A stretch of DNA of 64,000 nucleotides from an uncultured Flavobacteriales bacterium (GTDB lineage Bacteria > Bacteroidota > Bacteroidia > Flavobacteriales_G > Salibacteraceae), in the NCBI GenBank assembly GCA_937121175.1, contig CAKZKD010000012.1, forward strand, positions 1 to 64,000, given 5' to 3'. The position numbers and the translations under genes are program-made. Below are positions 26,301 to 34,571 of the stretch, piece after piece. How positions within the stretch are numbered: position 1 is the stretch's first letter; the number at the start of each line of letters is the position of its first letter. The notes below the pieces were generated by a model, which had not been told where the DNA came from, did not search any database, and saw nothing but the letters and a program-made list of their open reading frames with translations.

Positions 26301-27351
26301 CTTGACACAATGGGCCATTTTGACCTACAGAAATTGTGGTTACAGTTTGCAATTCTGCACCTAGCGCCAGAATAGGTTCAACATCGGTGTGCTTTCTAAT
26401 TCTGAACCAATCTAAACTCATTGAACCCGCATTAAAGAGGTTACCAATAACTGCATGTTTAGCATCGCCATATATTGATACCATCGAAGTATCAATACGA
26501 GTAACGCTGCCTCCTGGCCATTTTACCGTAGCAGTATCGTCCTTGTGCCAAGCGAATTTCCATAGTCCTGAAGTAGCTCCAGCAACTTCAGTATTTGGTG
26601 TAGGTACTTGGTCTGTGTGTTGAATACAAGTGAGCGAGGTACTACTATCGCGTAGTGCAAGCATGCGCATTACCTTATTCCCAGAATTCAATTTTTCATA
26701 AGCCATTGCCCAACCACTATCGGCTGCGTTAATTTGTCCCATAAAACCTATGCCTTCTGAAACCGCATTCACATAACCTTCGGTAACTATTGGAGAAGAA
26801 AAACTAGCCTTAGTAGAAATTACAGCATTGGACGCTTGGTTATTGGATTGCAGGGTTACTTCTCCTCCAGTAACAGTGACCGTTCCTCCACCGCATTTAT
26901 TCCAAAGTGTCGGATTAATAAAACTACCCGTAAAATCATCAAAGAACTCAAAGGTTGCCTGGCCAGAAGAAACGTTATTTGCGGTTGCGTTTCCGTAAAA
27001 CAGGTAGATACTATCTATTGTTGCGGCATTTACAGTGGTTAATTTAACCCAAATAGTAGTTGAAGGTTTATTGAATGTCCCATTTTCAATCCAAAAAGAA
27101 AGATTATTTCCTAGCTTATCCAATACTCTAATATCACCTCCGTCTGCTTTTGCTTTTCCGGCAACCACCAAATCTTGGGAATTAAAAACAAACTTGGCTT
27201 GGTGATTTGAGAGTGCAGTACCATTGCTGTTATTTATAACTACTGGAGTTCTGTAACTCCAACCATTTAAACATGGCTGGGCGAATGCTGAACTAGTAAC
27301 AAACAGCAGTAAAGCACTTAACTTAAATACCTTAAAAATTGAAATTTTCAT
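23356..27351 (-). CDS. DUF2341/PKD adhesin with type B T9SS sorting domain
   Basis: This 1331-residue exported protein starts with a signal peptide ending in SAFAQ. A DUF2341 domain (about 27-140: WSYRTPVVINNSNGTAL, SIYLFYGNATA) and a lectin-like region follow (to about 330), then several Ig-like units (340-600). Next are seven PKD repeats (about 600-1180) with the motif W-x-FGDG-(D/N)-T and TDKGC-x-DS. The tail (about 1240-1331: YKLVIYNIITPDDNGENDVW, LHLWVYDKSGREVYQS, LPDGSYYYVI) is the gliding-motility-associated C-terminal domain, a type B T9SS signal. The protein should be surface-attached and adhesive. One base separates it from the preceding gene's stop and four from the PorP/SprF gene. 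Confidence 0.9.
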   Translation of the reverse strand: MKISIFKVFKLSALLLFVTSSAFAQPCLNGWSYRTPVVINNSNGTALSNHQAKFVFNSQDLVVAGKAKADGGDIRVLDKLGNNLSFWIENGTFNKPSTTIWVKLTTVNAATIDSIYLFYGNATANNVSSGQATFEFFDDFTGSFINPTLWNKCGGGTVTVTGGEVTLQSNNQASNAVISTKASFSSPIVTEGYVNAVSEGIGFMGQINAADSGWAMAYEKLNSGNKVMRMLALRDSSTSLTCIQHTDQVPTPNTEVAGATSGLWKFAWHKDDTATVKWPGGSVTRIDTSMVSIYGDAKHAVIGNLFNAGSMSLDWFRIRKHTDVEPILALGAELQTVTTISVGQNGPLCQDDTVRLTAPTFVGATYAWSGPNAFSSSDQNPKIGAITSVQTGQYLVTVTLPNGCAPVTGSIDVVVSDSSQIGTISGATTVCADTNAGFISIANQTGTITHWQEGATGSGPWITLSDLDTFITYTNLAQTKYYRMIIKSGVCPADTGAPAKVQVDQVSIGGNLFGNAEVCRSHNGGVINLINERGAIDKWQLSADTGRTWADVTNTTNQLSYSNITRDQWYRLQVTNGVCPTDTSDTVFVNTFDIPNVRFATDTVCLGVTTQFSDSTIITDSRKSTWTWAFAKGKGSSLQHPSYQYPSAGTFSVQLKVQSDKGCIDSLTQSIVVNPGPTVAFSHQNVCDTIPVVFTNASSVSVGTIRDYLWTFGDGDTAQKRDTNHYYPAEGNYSAQLKIVTDKGCSDSLSKAIEIWPRTALGFDVDSVCLGNSITFNNRSVTNASSVAYNWTFGDANTSTLKQPMHTYALVDTFEVNLFSTTNKGCKDFATDTVVIFPLPQPDFSFKDECVYDTVRFTNNTNVQFGHLTYKWDFGNGFYSADTNPTYLYQVPNRYLVKLDVITDKGCSGDTAQWVETFAIPTANFEFKNVCDSFQMPFTNTSAISNGSLTYRWNFGDSDTAVLQDPKHQYPTHGLYTVFMQTISDKNCKDSLNKVVQIYPRPIPRFTSDTVCFGFETELINTSIIDTGKIDEYEWRYGDGVTAIDKQRNYLFLRHGIHKVNLRAVSDQNCIKDTIIDVLVEEEPLANFTVQDVCFKFDIEPKNLSSISAGELNHLWRFGDENIDTTENPIHRYEKSGIYEIELLSTSAFGCMDSIKKFVETYKRPFVDAGEEKTTSKGFEIQLDALADSGSFQWSPAIGVDDNGAMRPNANPEDTTLFTLLVTDKFGCQSSDSVNVNVLPDYKLVIYNIITPDDNGENDVWYIDNAETYPDLHLWVYDKSGREVYQSDGYKNDWIGSSGSDPLPDGSYYYVINFDNSDRIYKGSLTILRNL

Positions 27352-27352
27352 A

Positions 27353-30300
27353 CTAATGAATCTTTATAAATTTTTTCGATTGAACACTTTTACCTGCTAC
27401 ACAGCGCACGAAATACAAGCCAGCTGGAACTGCTGAAACATCATATAATCGGGTAAACTCCACTCCATTTACCAGTTCTTCGTTGTGCAGGTGACCGTAT
27501 AGGTCAAAAACTTGAATTTTTACATCGGATGTGGTGTTCAATTTTACATGAACATTGAGTTCTCGCTGTGTAGGATTTGGATATAATCCCAATTCAAGTA
27601 TTTCGGTGTAAGTGTATATTGCCTCTGGTTCATGCTCCACACTTCTCGTAGGTTTTTTTACAGAAACCGTTTTGGTGAGCGTGTCAGAACATTGAGAATT
27701 GCTTACGGCAAGTTTTACATCAAAATCACCTTCTACGAAATAGGGATAAAACGCGTGCAAACTTGGGTCGGTGAATCCGTCGTGCATTATCCAAACTTGA
27801 TTATCGGGAATAGGGAAACTTAGATTAATAAACGCTACGGTATCTCCTATTTCAATTTCGTCAACTGCAGTAAAATCTGCTGTAATCTCTAAATTGGTGT
27901 ACAATAATTCCAACGTATCTGTAGCCGAACAACCAGCAGAGTCAAGCACTTCTACCCTATAAGAACCGGTATCGGTTAGTACAACTGAACTGTCCGTAGA
28001 ACTAAAACCATTGGTAGCCGACCAATTAAGAGTCGCTTGCGGATAATTCAGTGAAATACTTTTATCAGCATTTTTACACAAAGGTTCATCAGGGCCTAAA
28101 TCAACATTAAAAGCAGGGTTAATCGTTACCAATATTTCGTCAGAACCAATGCAAGAATTTGTATCGGTAACCGTAACTTTTACTCGCTGAGAACTGGATA
28201 TAACAACTTGCTGGGTTGTATCTCTAGTACTCCATTGGTAGCTACTTGTTTCAAAACCAGCATCTAAGTCAATAGCGTTACCATTACAAAGCGTGGTATC
28301 TGCACCTAATTGAACATCAGGCGAAGTATTGACCGTTATTGAAATGGTATCGGTGAATACACAACTTAAACCAGACGTAGCCTTTGCCCAAAATTCATCT
28401 GAGTTGGTTACCTCTATGTCTTGAGACGTTGAGCCTCCCTTCCATTCGTAGGCACTTGCGGCGACATCTATTTTCAATGAAAGAGAATCACATACTACTT
28501 GGTCAGCGCCTAAATCGAATTGTGGAATAGGATTCATAGTAACATTAACTTCATCCTCATCTGTACAAGAATTGGCGTCGGTAACTGTTAGTCTATAAAT
28601 ACCCGTTTTGGTTGGTGTAATTTGGTTGGTGGTTGCCCCGTTTGACCACGCATAAGTTGGCACAGTTACGCTGCTGGTTAATTGAAAAACAGAATCGGAA
28701 CATGCGGTAATATCTCCTCCCAAATTAAGATTTGGACTTGCATTAACGGTAACCACAATGGTGTCTGAACCCGTACATGAATTAGGGTCTGTGACCATTA
28801 CATAATAGGTTCCCGAGGTAGTCACTTTAAACGTATGCCCAGCAGAAGTTCCATTCCAAAGAGCAGTACTTGCAGTTGCCCCATATCCACTTTTTAATTC
28901 AATTGAATCACATACAGAAATATCTGGTCCTAATTGAGGTTTTACGGCGGTATTGAGGGTTACGGTTACAGTATCCGAAGCGGTACACCGTTGAGAGTTG
29001 GTAACGGTCACTGAATAAACCCCAGAATTTCTAACCGTAATGCGCTGTGTACTTTTTGCATTACTCCATACAAAACTTGAACCTGCATTACCGGCATTTA
29101 TCTCCAAGGAATTTCCGCAAGTTGCAATGGCGGGACCAACAGAAACTGTTGGTTTTGCGTTTACAGTAAGCGGTTTTGAAAGCGAATCCACACAGCCGTT
29201 AGAAGAACTTGCAACCAATAACACATTTTGCGAACCTGCTGAAGCATAAGTAGTTGCAGGTGAACGTAACACTGAGGTATCTCCATTACCAAAATACCAC
29301 TTGTAGTTTAGCGTACCCGAAACAATTGCACTGGAATTCGTAAACGATACTTGGTCTCCTTCACACGCCCTTGAAGCGGTAAATCCTGCAACTGGATTTG
29401 CATAAACATTTATTGGTTGAACGACTGAATCGGCGCAACCGCTATCAGAAACCACATTCAACTTGGCAGAAAAAGCTCCAGAGCCCTGATATGCATGCTT
29501 TGGAGAATTAAGGGCACTTGTGTTACCGTCTCCAAATGTCCATTGACTTGAAAAAGTACCAGCCGACAAACCGGTTGTGTTCGTAAAAGTCGCACTATCT
29601 CTAGAACAAGTATTGGTAGCAGAGAAAGCAGCACTCGGAGCTGCATGAATTGTAACTGTATCCAAAAAGCTCGCTTTACAGTTCTTGTCACTTGTTAGTT
29701 CTAGAGAAACAGTATAATCTCCGCTTGTTGCATAGTTGGTACTTGGGCTTTTTTGCGCACTGGTCACAAAATTACCAAGGTTGTAATTGTAAGTTAACGT
29801 TCCCGAATTTATTTTGCTGCTGTCGGTAAATACTATTTGCTCATTCGGGCAGTTGTTCGAGAACACAAACTTTGGTTCTGGGTTAGGAAAAATAGTTATG
29901 TTTTTGAAAGTTGAATCGCTACACCCTTGGCTTGTTGCCTCTAGTTTCACTCTAAAAATTGTGTCTTTAGCAAAAGCATGTGAAGGTTGATTTAGAATCG
30001 AGGTATCACCATCGCCAAATTCCCAACGGTAGGTAATCCCCTGTGTTCCTGGTACCGAAGAAGTATTGGTGAATGCGATAACACTATCTGTACATGCTCC
30101 AGCAGCCGTAAATTTCGCCTCCGGAATAGCCAGCACCACAACAGAACTAGAAACGGATTTGGAACACCCTAAGTTGGAGGTGGTAGTAAGCGAGACGCTA
30201 AAAGTTCCGAACTTGGTGTACAGATATTTGTTCGAATCTGAACTCGAAGTATCTTCAGTACTAAACGGGTCGCCAAAATCCCAATCGTAGGTAATACTGC

Positions 30301-31537
30301 CGCTCGAAATTTTAGAGGTATCCACAAAAACCGCAGAATCGCCCAAGCAATGTGGGTCAACATAAAAGCCCGGCTCTGGGTCTGGAGCGCGCACGACAAC
30401 AGTAGAATCAAAATTTACGCAACCACCATCGCTCACTACTTTAATCCAAAAAAGTCCCGTATCGTTCACCAAAATGCTATCAACGCCCGTTAAGCCATTA
30501 CTCCAAGTAACATCTAAATCTCCAATACTGTCAGCGGGGATATAAATGCTGGTTCCAGAGCATAGCGGAAAAGTATCTTGTGGTATATCAACATAAGGAA
30601 GTGCATCGCAGGAATCTTCGGAAAGGGTAATTCTAGTTTTGTTGTTTATCGTGAAAGTTTCTGTATTGGTTACTTTATTGTTATTTGAATCTACCGAGCC
30701 ACCAATGTCTCTCCAGCTCAGGCCATCTTCTGTAGAATAATAAAATGCTAAATCCGATTGTGTGTTTCCATTGAGTCCAGTTGTGTCTAAGTAGGTCATT
30801 CCAACATTAGAAATGTCATCGTTTATTTTTGGAAGAATATTGTAATACCAATTAATGCTGCCATTTGAAGCATTGGTTTGCTCTTGGTGATACCTCCTAA
30901 CCTCTGTTTTATTACCCAAGTTGCCTGCTATGGTGAGGTCAAAACCTGTTCCGTGCAAATCATTATACGTTTGACCGAGCGTAAGTGGTCTGTCCATTTT
31001 TATGTACCCAGGGTATCCAAAAACGTGTGAAGAAGTATCTTCCTTTTGCAATGTTCCGTTAAGGTTTCCCCACAAGTAAGGGGTGCGTTTGAGGTGCAAG
31101 ACGCCTTTATCCACACTAATTTTTCCGTTAGTGAAGTTTACTTTTTTGGTAACATAAACGGTGTCTTTATGGATAAACACCGTATCAGCTGCATTGTCTA
31201 TTGTTAGGTTGGAAAAGTAAATCGCCTTACCTCCAAATTTTTGGTTTCTAGAGCCATCCAAAAACACATGACCAAGGGTATCGGGCAAATTTCCGAAGAC
31301 ATACACTCCGCCTTCGTTTACAATAGAATCGGAAACATATATATTCCCTAAATTGATGACTATATTTCCGTTGTTTCCGTCAAGACTTTCTAGCCCGCCC
31401 TTGATTTTGACATCGGTGTTTTGTTCTATTAAAAACAACTCACTGGCGTGCCGCAAACGCAGCGGCGCTTGAGACCACGCTTGAAGCGACCCAAGGAGGA
31501 TTAATCCTAAAATTATATATCGATTTTGAATCTTCAT
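27353..31537 (-). CDS. PKD-repeat adhesin with type A T9SS sorting domain
   Basis: This is a 1394-residue secreted protein. After a signal peptide (to about residue 23) comes a 300-residue beta-helical-looking region (INLGNIYVSDSIVNEGGVYV). Five PKD repeats follow (about 385-800: YRWEFGDGDTS, SQWTFGDGNTS, YKWYFGNGDTS), then about seven Ig-like units (800-1230) with the spacing LG-x-D-x-x-x-CDS ... VTVTD-x-x-(S/G)C-x-x-(S/T)D. The C-terminus (ELGLYPNPTQRELNVHVKLN ... GLYFVRCVAGKSVQSKKFIKI) is a type A T9SS sorting domain, normally removed when the protein is attached to A-LPS. The gene starts one base after the collar gene and ends one base before the type B adhesin. Confidence 0.9.
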   Translation of the reverse strand: MKIQNRYIILGLILLGSLQAWSQAPLRLRHASELFLIEQNTDVKIKGGLESLDGNNGNIVINLGNIYVSDSIVNEGGVYVFGNLPDTLGHVFLDGSRNQKFGGKAIYFSNLTIDNAADTVFIHKDTVYVTKKVNFTNGKISVDKGVLHLKRTPYLWGNLNGTLQKEDTSSHVFGYPGYIKMDRPLTLGQTYNDLHGTGFDLTIAGNLGNKTEVRRYHQEQTNASNGSINWYYNILPKINDDISNVGMTYLDTTGLNGNTQSDLAFYYSTEDGLSWRDIGGSVDSNNNKVTNTETFTINNKTRITLSEDSCDALPYVDIPQDTFPLCSGTSIYIPADSIGDLDVTWSNGLTGVDSILVNDTGLFWIKVVSDGGCVNFDSTVVVRAPDPEPGFYVDPHCLGDSAVFVDTSKISSGSITYDWDFGDPFSTEDTSSSDSNKYLYTKFGTFSVSLTTTSNLGCSKSVSSSVVVLAIPEAKFTAAGACTDSVIAFTNTSSVPGTQGITYRWEFGDGDTSILNQPSHAFAKDTIFRVKLEATSQGCSDSTFKNITIFPNPEPKFVFSNNCPNEQIVFTDSSKINSGTLTYNYNLGNFVTSAQKSPSTNYATSGDYTVSLELTSDKNCKASFLDTVTIHAAPSAAFSATNTCSRDSATFTNTTGLSAGTFSSQWTFGDGNTSALNSPKHAYQGSGAFSAKLNVVSDSGCADSVVQPINVYANPVAGFTASRACEGDQVSFTNSSAIVSGTLNYKWYFGNGDTSVLRSPATTYASAGSQNVLLVASSSNGCVDSLSKPLTVNAKPTVSVGPAIATCGNSLEINAGNAGSSFVWSNAKSTQRITVRNSGVYSVTVTNSQRCTASDTVTVTLNTAVKPQLGPDISVCDSIELKSGYGATASTALWNGTSAGHTFKVTTSGTYYVMVTDPNSCTGSDTIVVTVNASPNLNLGGDITACSDSVFQLTSSVTVPTYAWSNGATTNQITPTKTGIYRLTVTDANSCTDEDEVNVTMNPIPQFDLGADQVVCDSLSLKIDVAASAYEWKGGSTSQDIEVTNSDEFWAKATSGLSCVFTDTISITVNTSPDVQLGADTTLCNGNAIDLDAGFETSSYQWSTRDTTQQVVISSSQRVKVTVTDTNSCIGSDEILVTINPAFNVDLGPDEPLCKNADKSISLNYPQATLNWSATNGFSSTDSSVVLTDTGSYRVEVLDSAGCSATDTLELLYTNLEITADFTAVDEIEIGDTVAFINLSFPIPDNQVWIMHDGFTDPSLHAFYPYFVEGDFDVKLAVSNSQCSDTLTKTVSVKKPTRSVEHEPEAIYTYTEILELGLYPNPTQRELNVHVKLNTTSDVKIQVFDLYGHLHNEELVNGVEFTRLYDVSAVPAGLYFVRCVAGKSVQSKKFIKIH

Positions 31538-31538
31538 G

Positions 31539-32585
31539 TTAGAGTTTCATGATAAAAACGACGTTACGATAAGCTGGCTTATTGTCGAATGAAGAGCCGC
31601 TACCTTGACTTGCGGTTGACAAATTGTGTGAAGTTCCATGGGTATGGGCACCACCTGAGCGTGTGTACAACAACTTCGAGAAATCGTCCTCAGCTCTAAT
31701 TTTACTTCCACTCGAATGTGTTGAACCTCCGTCTCCATTCATACTGTGCACATGTGCAGAGCCTGTTGAATTTACGGTCACGCCCCCTGTAACTGTATGA
31801 TTATGTGCTGGCATGTTGGCTGTTGTTAAAGTTTGGTTGTCTTTTCCTCCATTAGACGAAGAACTAAACGAGGTAGAGGATGCTCCACGTGGAAACATAC
31901 CAACCATATTCGGAGTGCCACCTGTACCATTACAATAAGCCCAGCCAGAAGGGATATTTGAAGTAGAACCAAACCACATAACAATCGTTCCCCGAGGAAC
32001 TAAATCTGCTCCATTTTGTTGAACAGTACCTCCTTGAACATTTAATGCTCCACCATTAGAAACCACTACTTCTACATCTGCTCCCGAATTGTGATTTTGT
32101 ATGGTCAATTTAGTGGTATTGGTCGATAAAAATCCAACACTTGCCTTATGTCCTCCTGAAAAACCTTGTGGATAAATTCTAAAAAATGAAGAAGAGCTGC
32201 CTTCTAAAGCAAAACCTTCACCGTTATTTTTAATGTGAAATTTTCGCTGAGGGTCCGTTAGTCCAATGCCCACGTTACCATTAAAATTGTAGTAGGTATG
32301 ATTGGTGGAAGCACCATTAAACTTATAACGCCAAGGGCTCAATACATTATAACCGCCAGATTCTCGGTAATAAATTTTACTGTCTGCATCGCTAAAAAAC
32401 ACAATCCCTAAAGGAGAAGTTGGAAGTAATCCGGGAGCTTTTGGTAAAATCAATCCTCGGTTATTCGTGTTCTGTAAATCGAGAATGGAATTGGTATCCG
32501 GAACTACGTTACCTATGCTTACCTGCGCATTTAATCCAAAAGTCAAGAGTAGTATTGAAGCGAATAAACTTAATAGTGTTTTCAT
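31539..32585 (-). CDS. Exported phage-tail-collar (tail-fibre-like) protein
   Basis: A signal peptide (MKTLLSLFASILLLTFGLNAQ) precedes an N-terminal region common in Bacteroidota surface proteins (VSIGNVVPDTNSILDLQNTNNRGLILPK; residues 22-60) and a tail-fibre-like shaft (NFNGNVGIGLTDPQRKFHIKN). A phage tail collar domain starts at about residue 199 (RGTIVMWFGSTSNIPSGWAYCNGTGGTPNM, coded near 31910-32000). The last 100 residues carry repeated HxH motifs (AHNHT, AHVHS, AHTHG), which bind metal along trimeric needles in T4-type fibres. No other phage genes are near, and no T9SS sorting domain is visible. It overlaps the FN3 gene by four bases. I infer a trimeric fibre placed on the cell surface by the products of this operon. 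Confidence 0.8.
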   Translation of the reverse strand: MKTLLSLFASILLLTFGLNAQVSIGNVVPDTNSILDLQNTNNRGLILPKAPGLLPTSPLGIVFFSDADSKIYYRESGGYNVLSPWRYKFNGASTNHTYYNFNGNVGIGLTDPQRKFHIKNNGEGFALEGSSSSFFRIYPQGFSGGHKASVGFLSTNTTKLTIQNHNSGADVEVVVSNGGALNVQGGTVQQNGADLVPRGTIVMWFGSTSNIPSGWAYCNGTGGTPNMVGMFPRGASSTSFSSSSNGGKDNQTLTTANMPAHNHTVTGGVTVNSTGSAHVHSMNGDGGSTHSSGSKIRAEDDFSKLLYTRSGGAHTHGTSHNLSTASQGSGSSFDNKPAYRNVVFIMKL

Positions 32586-34570
32586 TTTTTCTGATTTATT
32601 GTTGTTTCGTTAATATCTGATTTCAGCACCTTGCCTCGGGTACTAATGGCTCGAACCTGAACGAAATAGGTTCCAGCATTTGGTACTTTAAATGTGTTAC
32701 TGTTTTTTTTAGAAAGTCCTGAAACAGGTCTCATGTTCTCTTTTTTAGTGCCAGCATAAATGGTGAATCCTTCTAGGTTCTTTGTAGGAACCTCATCCCA
32801 AGAAACAGTAATCTGCTTTTTCTTCGAATTACTTCGAACTTGAATTCCTGTAGGTTTTATATCTCCTACTCTTTCTGGTAACCCACCATAAAACGACGAA
32901 CTCATTTCACTTTCTAAACCATTGGTGTCTTCAGCTTGCAATTGGTATTCGTAACGGATTCCTGCTTTTGCCAAACGATCGGTATAGCGCAAACTGGTTT
33001 TTGGTAACGCTTGGAAGTTTACTTTTTTGAAAGCCATGGTATCCCCTTTCGGGCGTTTGTACAAATTGTACCCTTTAAGGTCGCTGTCAACATTAGCCAA
33101 CCACGCTATTTGTAGCTGTTCTACACTGTCTTTTTTTATTATATCTATGGCCTTTATCAATGGTTTTTGTGGCGGATAAATATCAGGGAGGCCTGCCACT
33201 ACCACCTTCGAAGGCCTGCTGTAATTGAAATTGGTGTCCATAGCCAATACATAGAAAGCAAAGGGTTGTGTTACGTTGTCTTGTAATTTAAACGTATAGT
33301 TCGTGCTATCAAAAAGGTCTCCCGTAATGGCAATCCAAGAATTATCGTCGTTGTTGTCGTCTGCAATAGAGCGGTAAATTTTATACCCTTTTAAATCTGC
33401 CGCATTGCTTTTGTTAAAATTAAATGAAAAGCGTCCGGTATCTGACTTTACAGAAAATGAGGTAGGAATTTCTGGCGGAATAACATCACCCAAAAAGATT
33501 CGTGCCGCATTTGAACGTTTTGAAGTAGCGTTAAACACAGCCTCTACGATTGAAACTTTCCAACCAATTTTATCTGTAACATATTCATAAGAATTAGCCT
33601 CAACGGGAAGAGTTTCTTGCGTTTTGAGTACCGTGTCTTTCTCAGTAACTTCATAAATATTGAACCCTTTTAAATCCTTACTTTTTTCGCATTGCCATTC
33701 TACCACTACCTTCATTTCATTGGCTTTGGTAGATAAATTGGTAATTATTGCACCTGGGCTATCTGTATATTTTAAGGCTGGAGCGGCAAAGCTTTTACTT
33801 GGCTTAGATACTCTTCCGAAATAATCTCTAGCCACCAACTGGTATTCGTAATTGCTTCCTTTTTCGATTTTAATATCTTGGTAAAATGTCTTTGCCCACT
33901 TGCCATTTTTCAACTTTCTGGGTCGAGCTGGCATGTCGTTTATTTTTTCAAAATTGCCTTCCGATTTTCGATATATCCACAATCCAGAATGAGACAATTC
34001 TTCAGGCTTCCAATTAATGTTTACCCCTTTTTTGTTTCTTTCCACCATCACACTATCAGGCACAGTAACAGATGAAAATGAACCCATTTTATAAGGCTCA
34101 GAAACTCCAATTTCTATTTCACCTTCCATAAGCTTGTATTGCACCGTTTGACCTTCCAAAACAGTTGGGTCGTTAACCATCATACCAATGGCTGTGGCAA
34201 ATTGATTGGAGTGAATTCCTTGCAACACCACAAACACCTTCAGTAATTTATTGTCCTGAAATTTTTGGTAATCCATGCTCGTTAAGGCTCTGTAAAGTCC
34301 TTTGTCTGCTGTCTCAGAAAAAGCATTGGTGTCAATCGATTTATCGATTGTAATGGGTGCAGAATTCACTTTTTGCCAGCTTCCTGAATTTACATTTCGG
34401 AATAAATCAAAGCCTTTTTCAGAATAAATCGAAGTTGTTACCCATTTAATAGAAGCGCCTTCAACATTTTCAACTCCATCAGAAACGAATATCTTAGCCG
34501 ATTTTTGAGCAATGGCATGTTGTCCGATAAATAGAACAACCAAAAGCGATATGATATTAAAAATTTTCAT
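32582..34570 (-). CDS. Fibronectin type III repeat protein, exported
   Basis: The 662-residue protein has a signal peptide (to about residue 21) and about five to six fibronectin type III domains, shown by repeated hydrophobic-W, YxIYR/YNLYK and YxYxLxAxD patterns (GFDLFRNVNSGSW, KGYKIYRSIADDN, KGYNLYKRPKGD, RYEYQLQAEDTNG, EGFTIYAGTKKEN). There is no sorting domain at the C-terminus, so its surface attachment, if any, must be by partner binding. It starts one base after the TANFOR gene and its stop overlaps the start of the collar gene (ATGA). A structural spacer or scaffold role within the same assembly is inferred. Confidence 0.8.
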   Translation of the reverse strand: MKIFNIISLLVVLFIGQHAIAQKSAKIFVSDGVENVEGASIKWVTTSIYSEKGFDLFRNVNSGSWQKVNSAPITIDKSIDTNAFSETADKGLYRALTSMDYQKFQDNKLLKVFVVLQGIHSNQFATAIGMMVNDPTVLEGQTVQYKLMEGEIEIGVSEPYKMGSFSSVTVPDSVMVERNKKGVNINWKPEELSHSGLWIYRKSEGNFEKINDMPARPRKLKNGKWAKTFYQDIKIEKGSNYEYQLVARDYFGRVSKPSKSFAAPALKYTDSPGAIITNLSTKANEMKVVVEWQCEKSKDLKGFNIYEVTEKDTVLKTQETLPVEANSYEYVTDKIGWKVSIVEAVFNATSKRSNAARIFLGDVIPPEIPTSFSVKSDTGRFSFNFNKSNAADLKGYKIYRSIADDNNDDNSWIAITGDLFDSTNYTFKLQDNVTQPFAFYVLAMDTNFNYSRPSKVVVAGLPDIYPPQKPLIKAIDIIKKDSVEQLQIAWLANVDSDLKGYNLYKRPKGDTMAFKKVNFQALPKTSLRYTDRLAKAGIRYEYQLQAEDTNGLESEMSSSFYGGLPERVGDIKPTGIQVRSNSKKKQITVSWDEVPTKNLEGFTIYAGTKKENMRPVSGLSKKNSNTFKVPNAGTYFVQVRAISTRGKVLKSDINETTINQKK

Positions 34571-34571
34571 A

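Noticed and set aside
23356-31537. Repeated DNA in the two PKD adhesin genes as a possible tandem-repeat locus or CRISPR
   Set aside because: The repeats are diverged protein domains of about 85-95 residues with no conserved DNA unit and no spacer pattern.
31539-32585. Prophage remnant suggested by the tail-collar domain
   Set aside because: The protein has a Sec signal peptide, is embedded in a tight operon of secreted proteins, and no phage structural, lysis or integrase genes are near.
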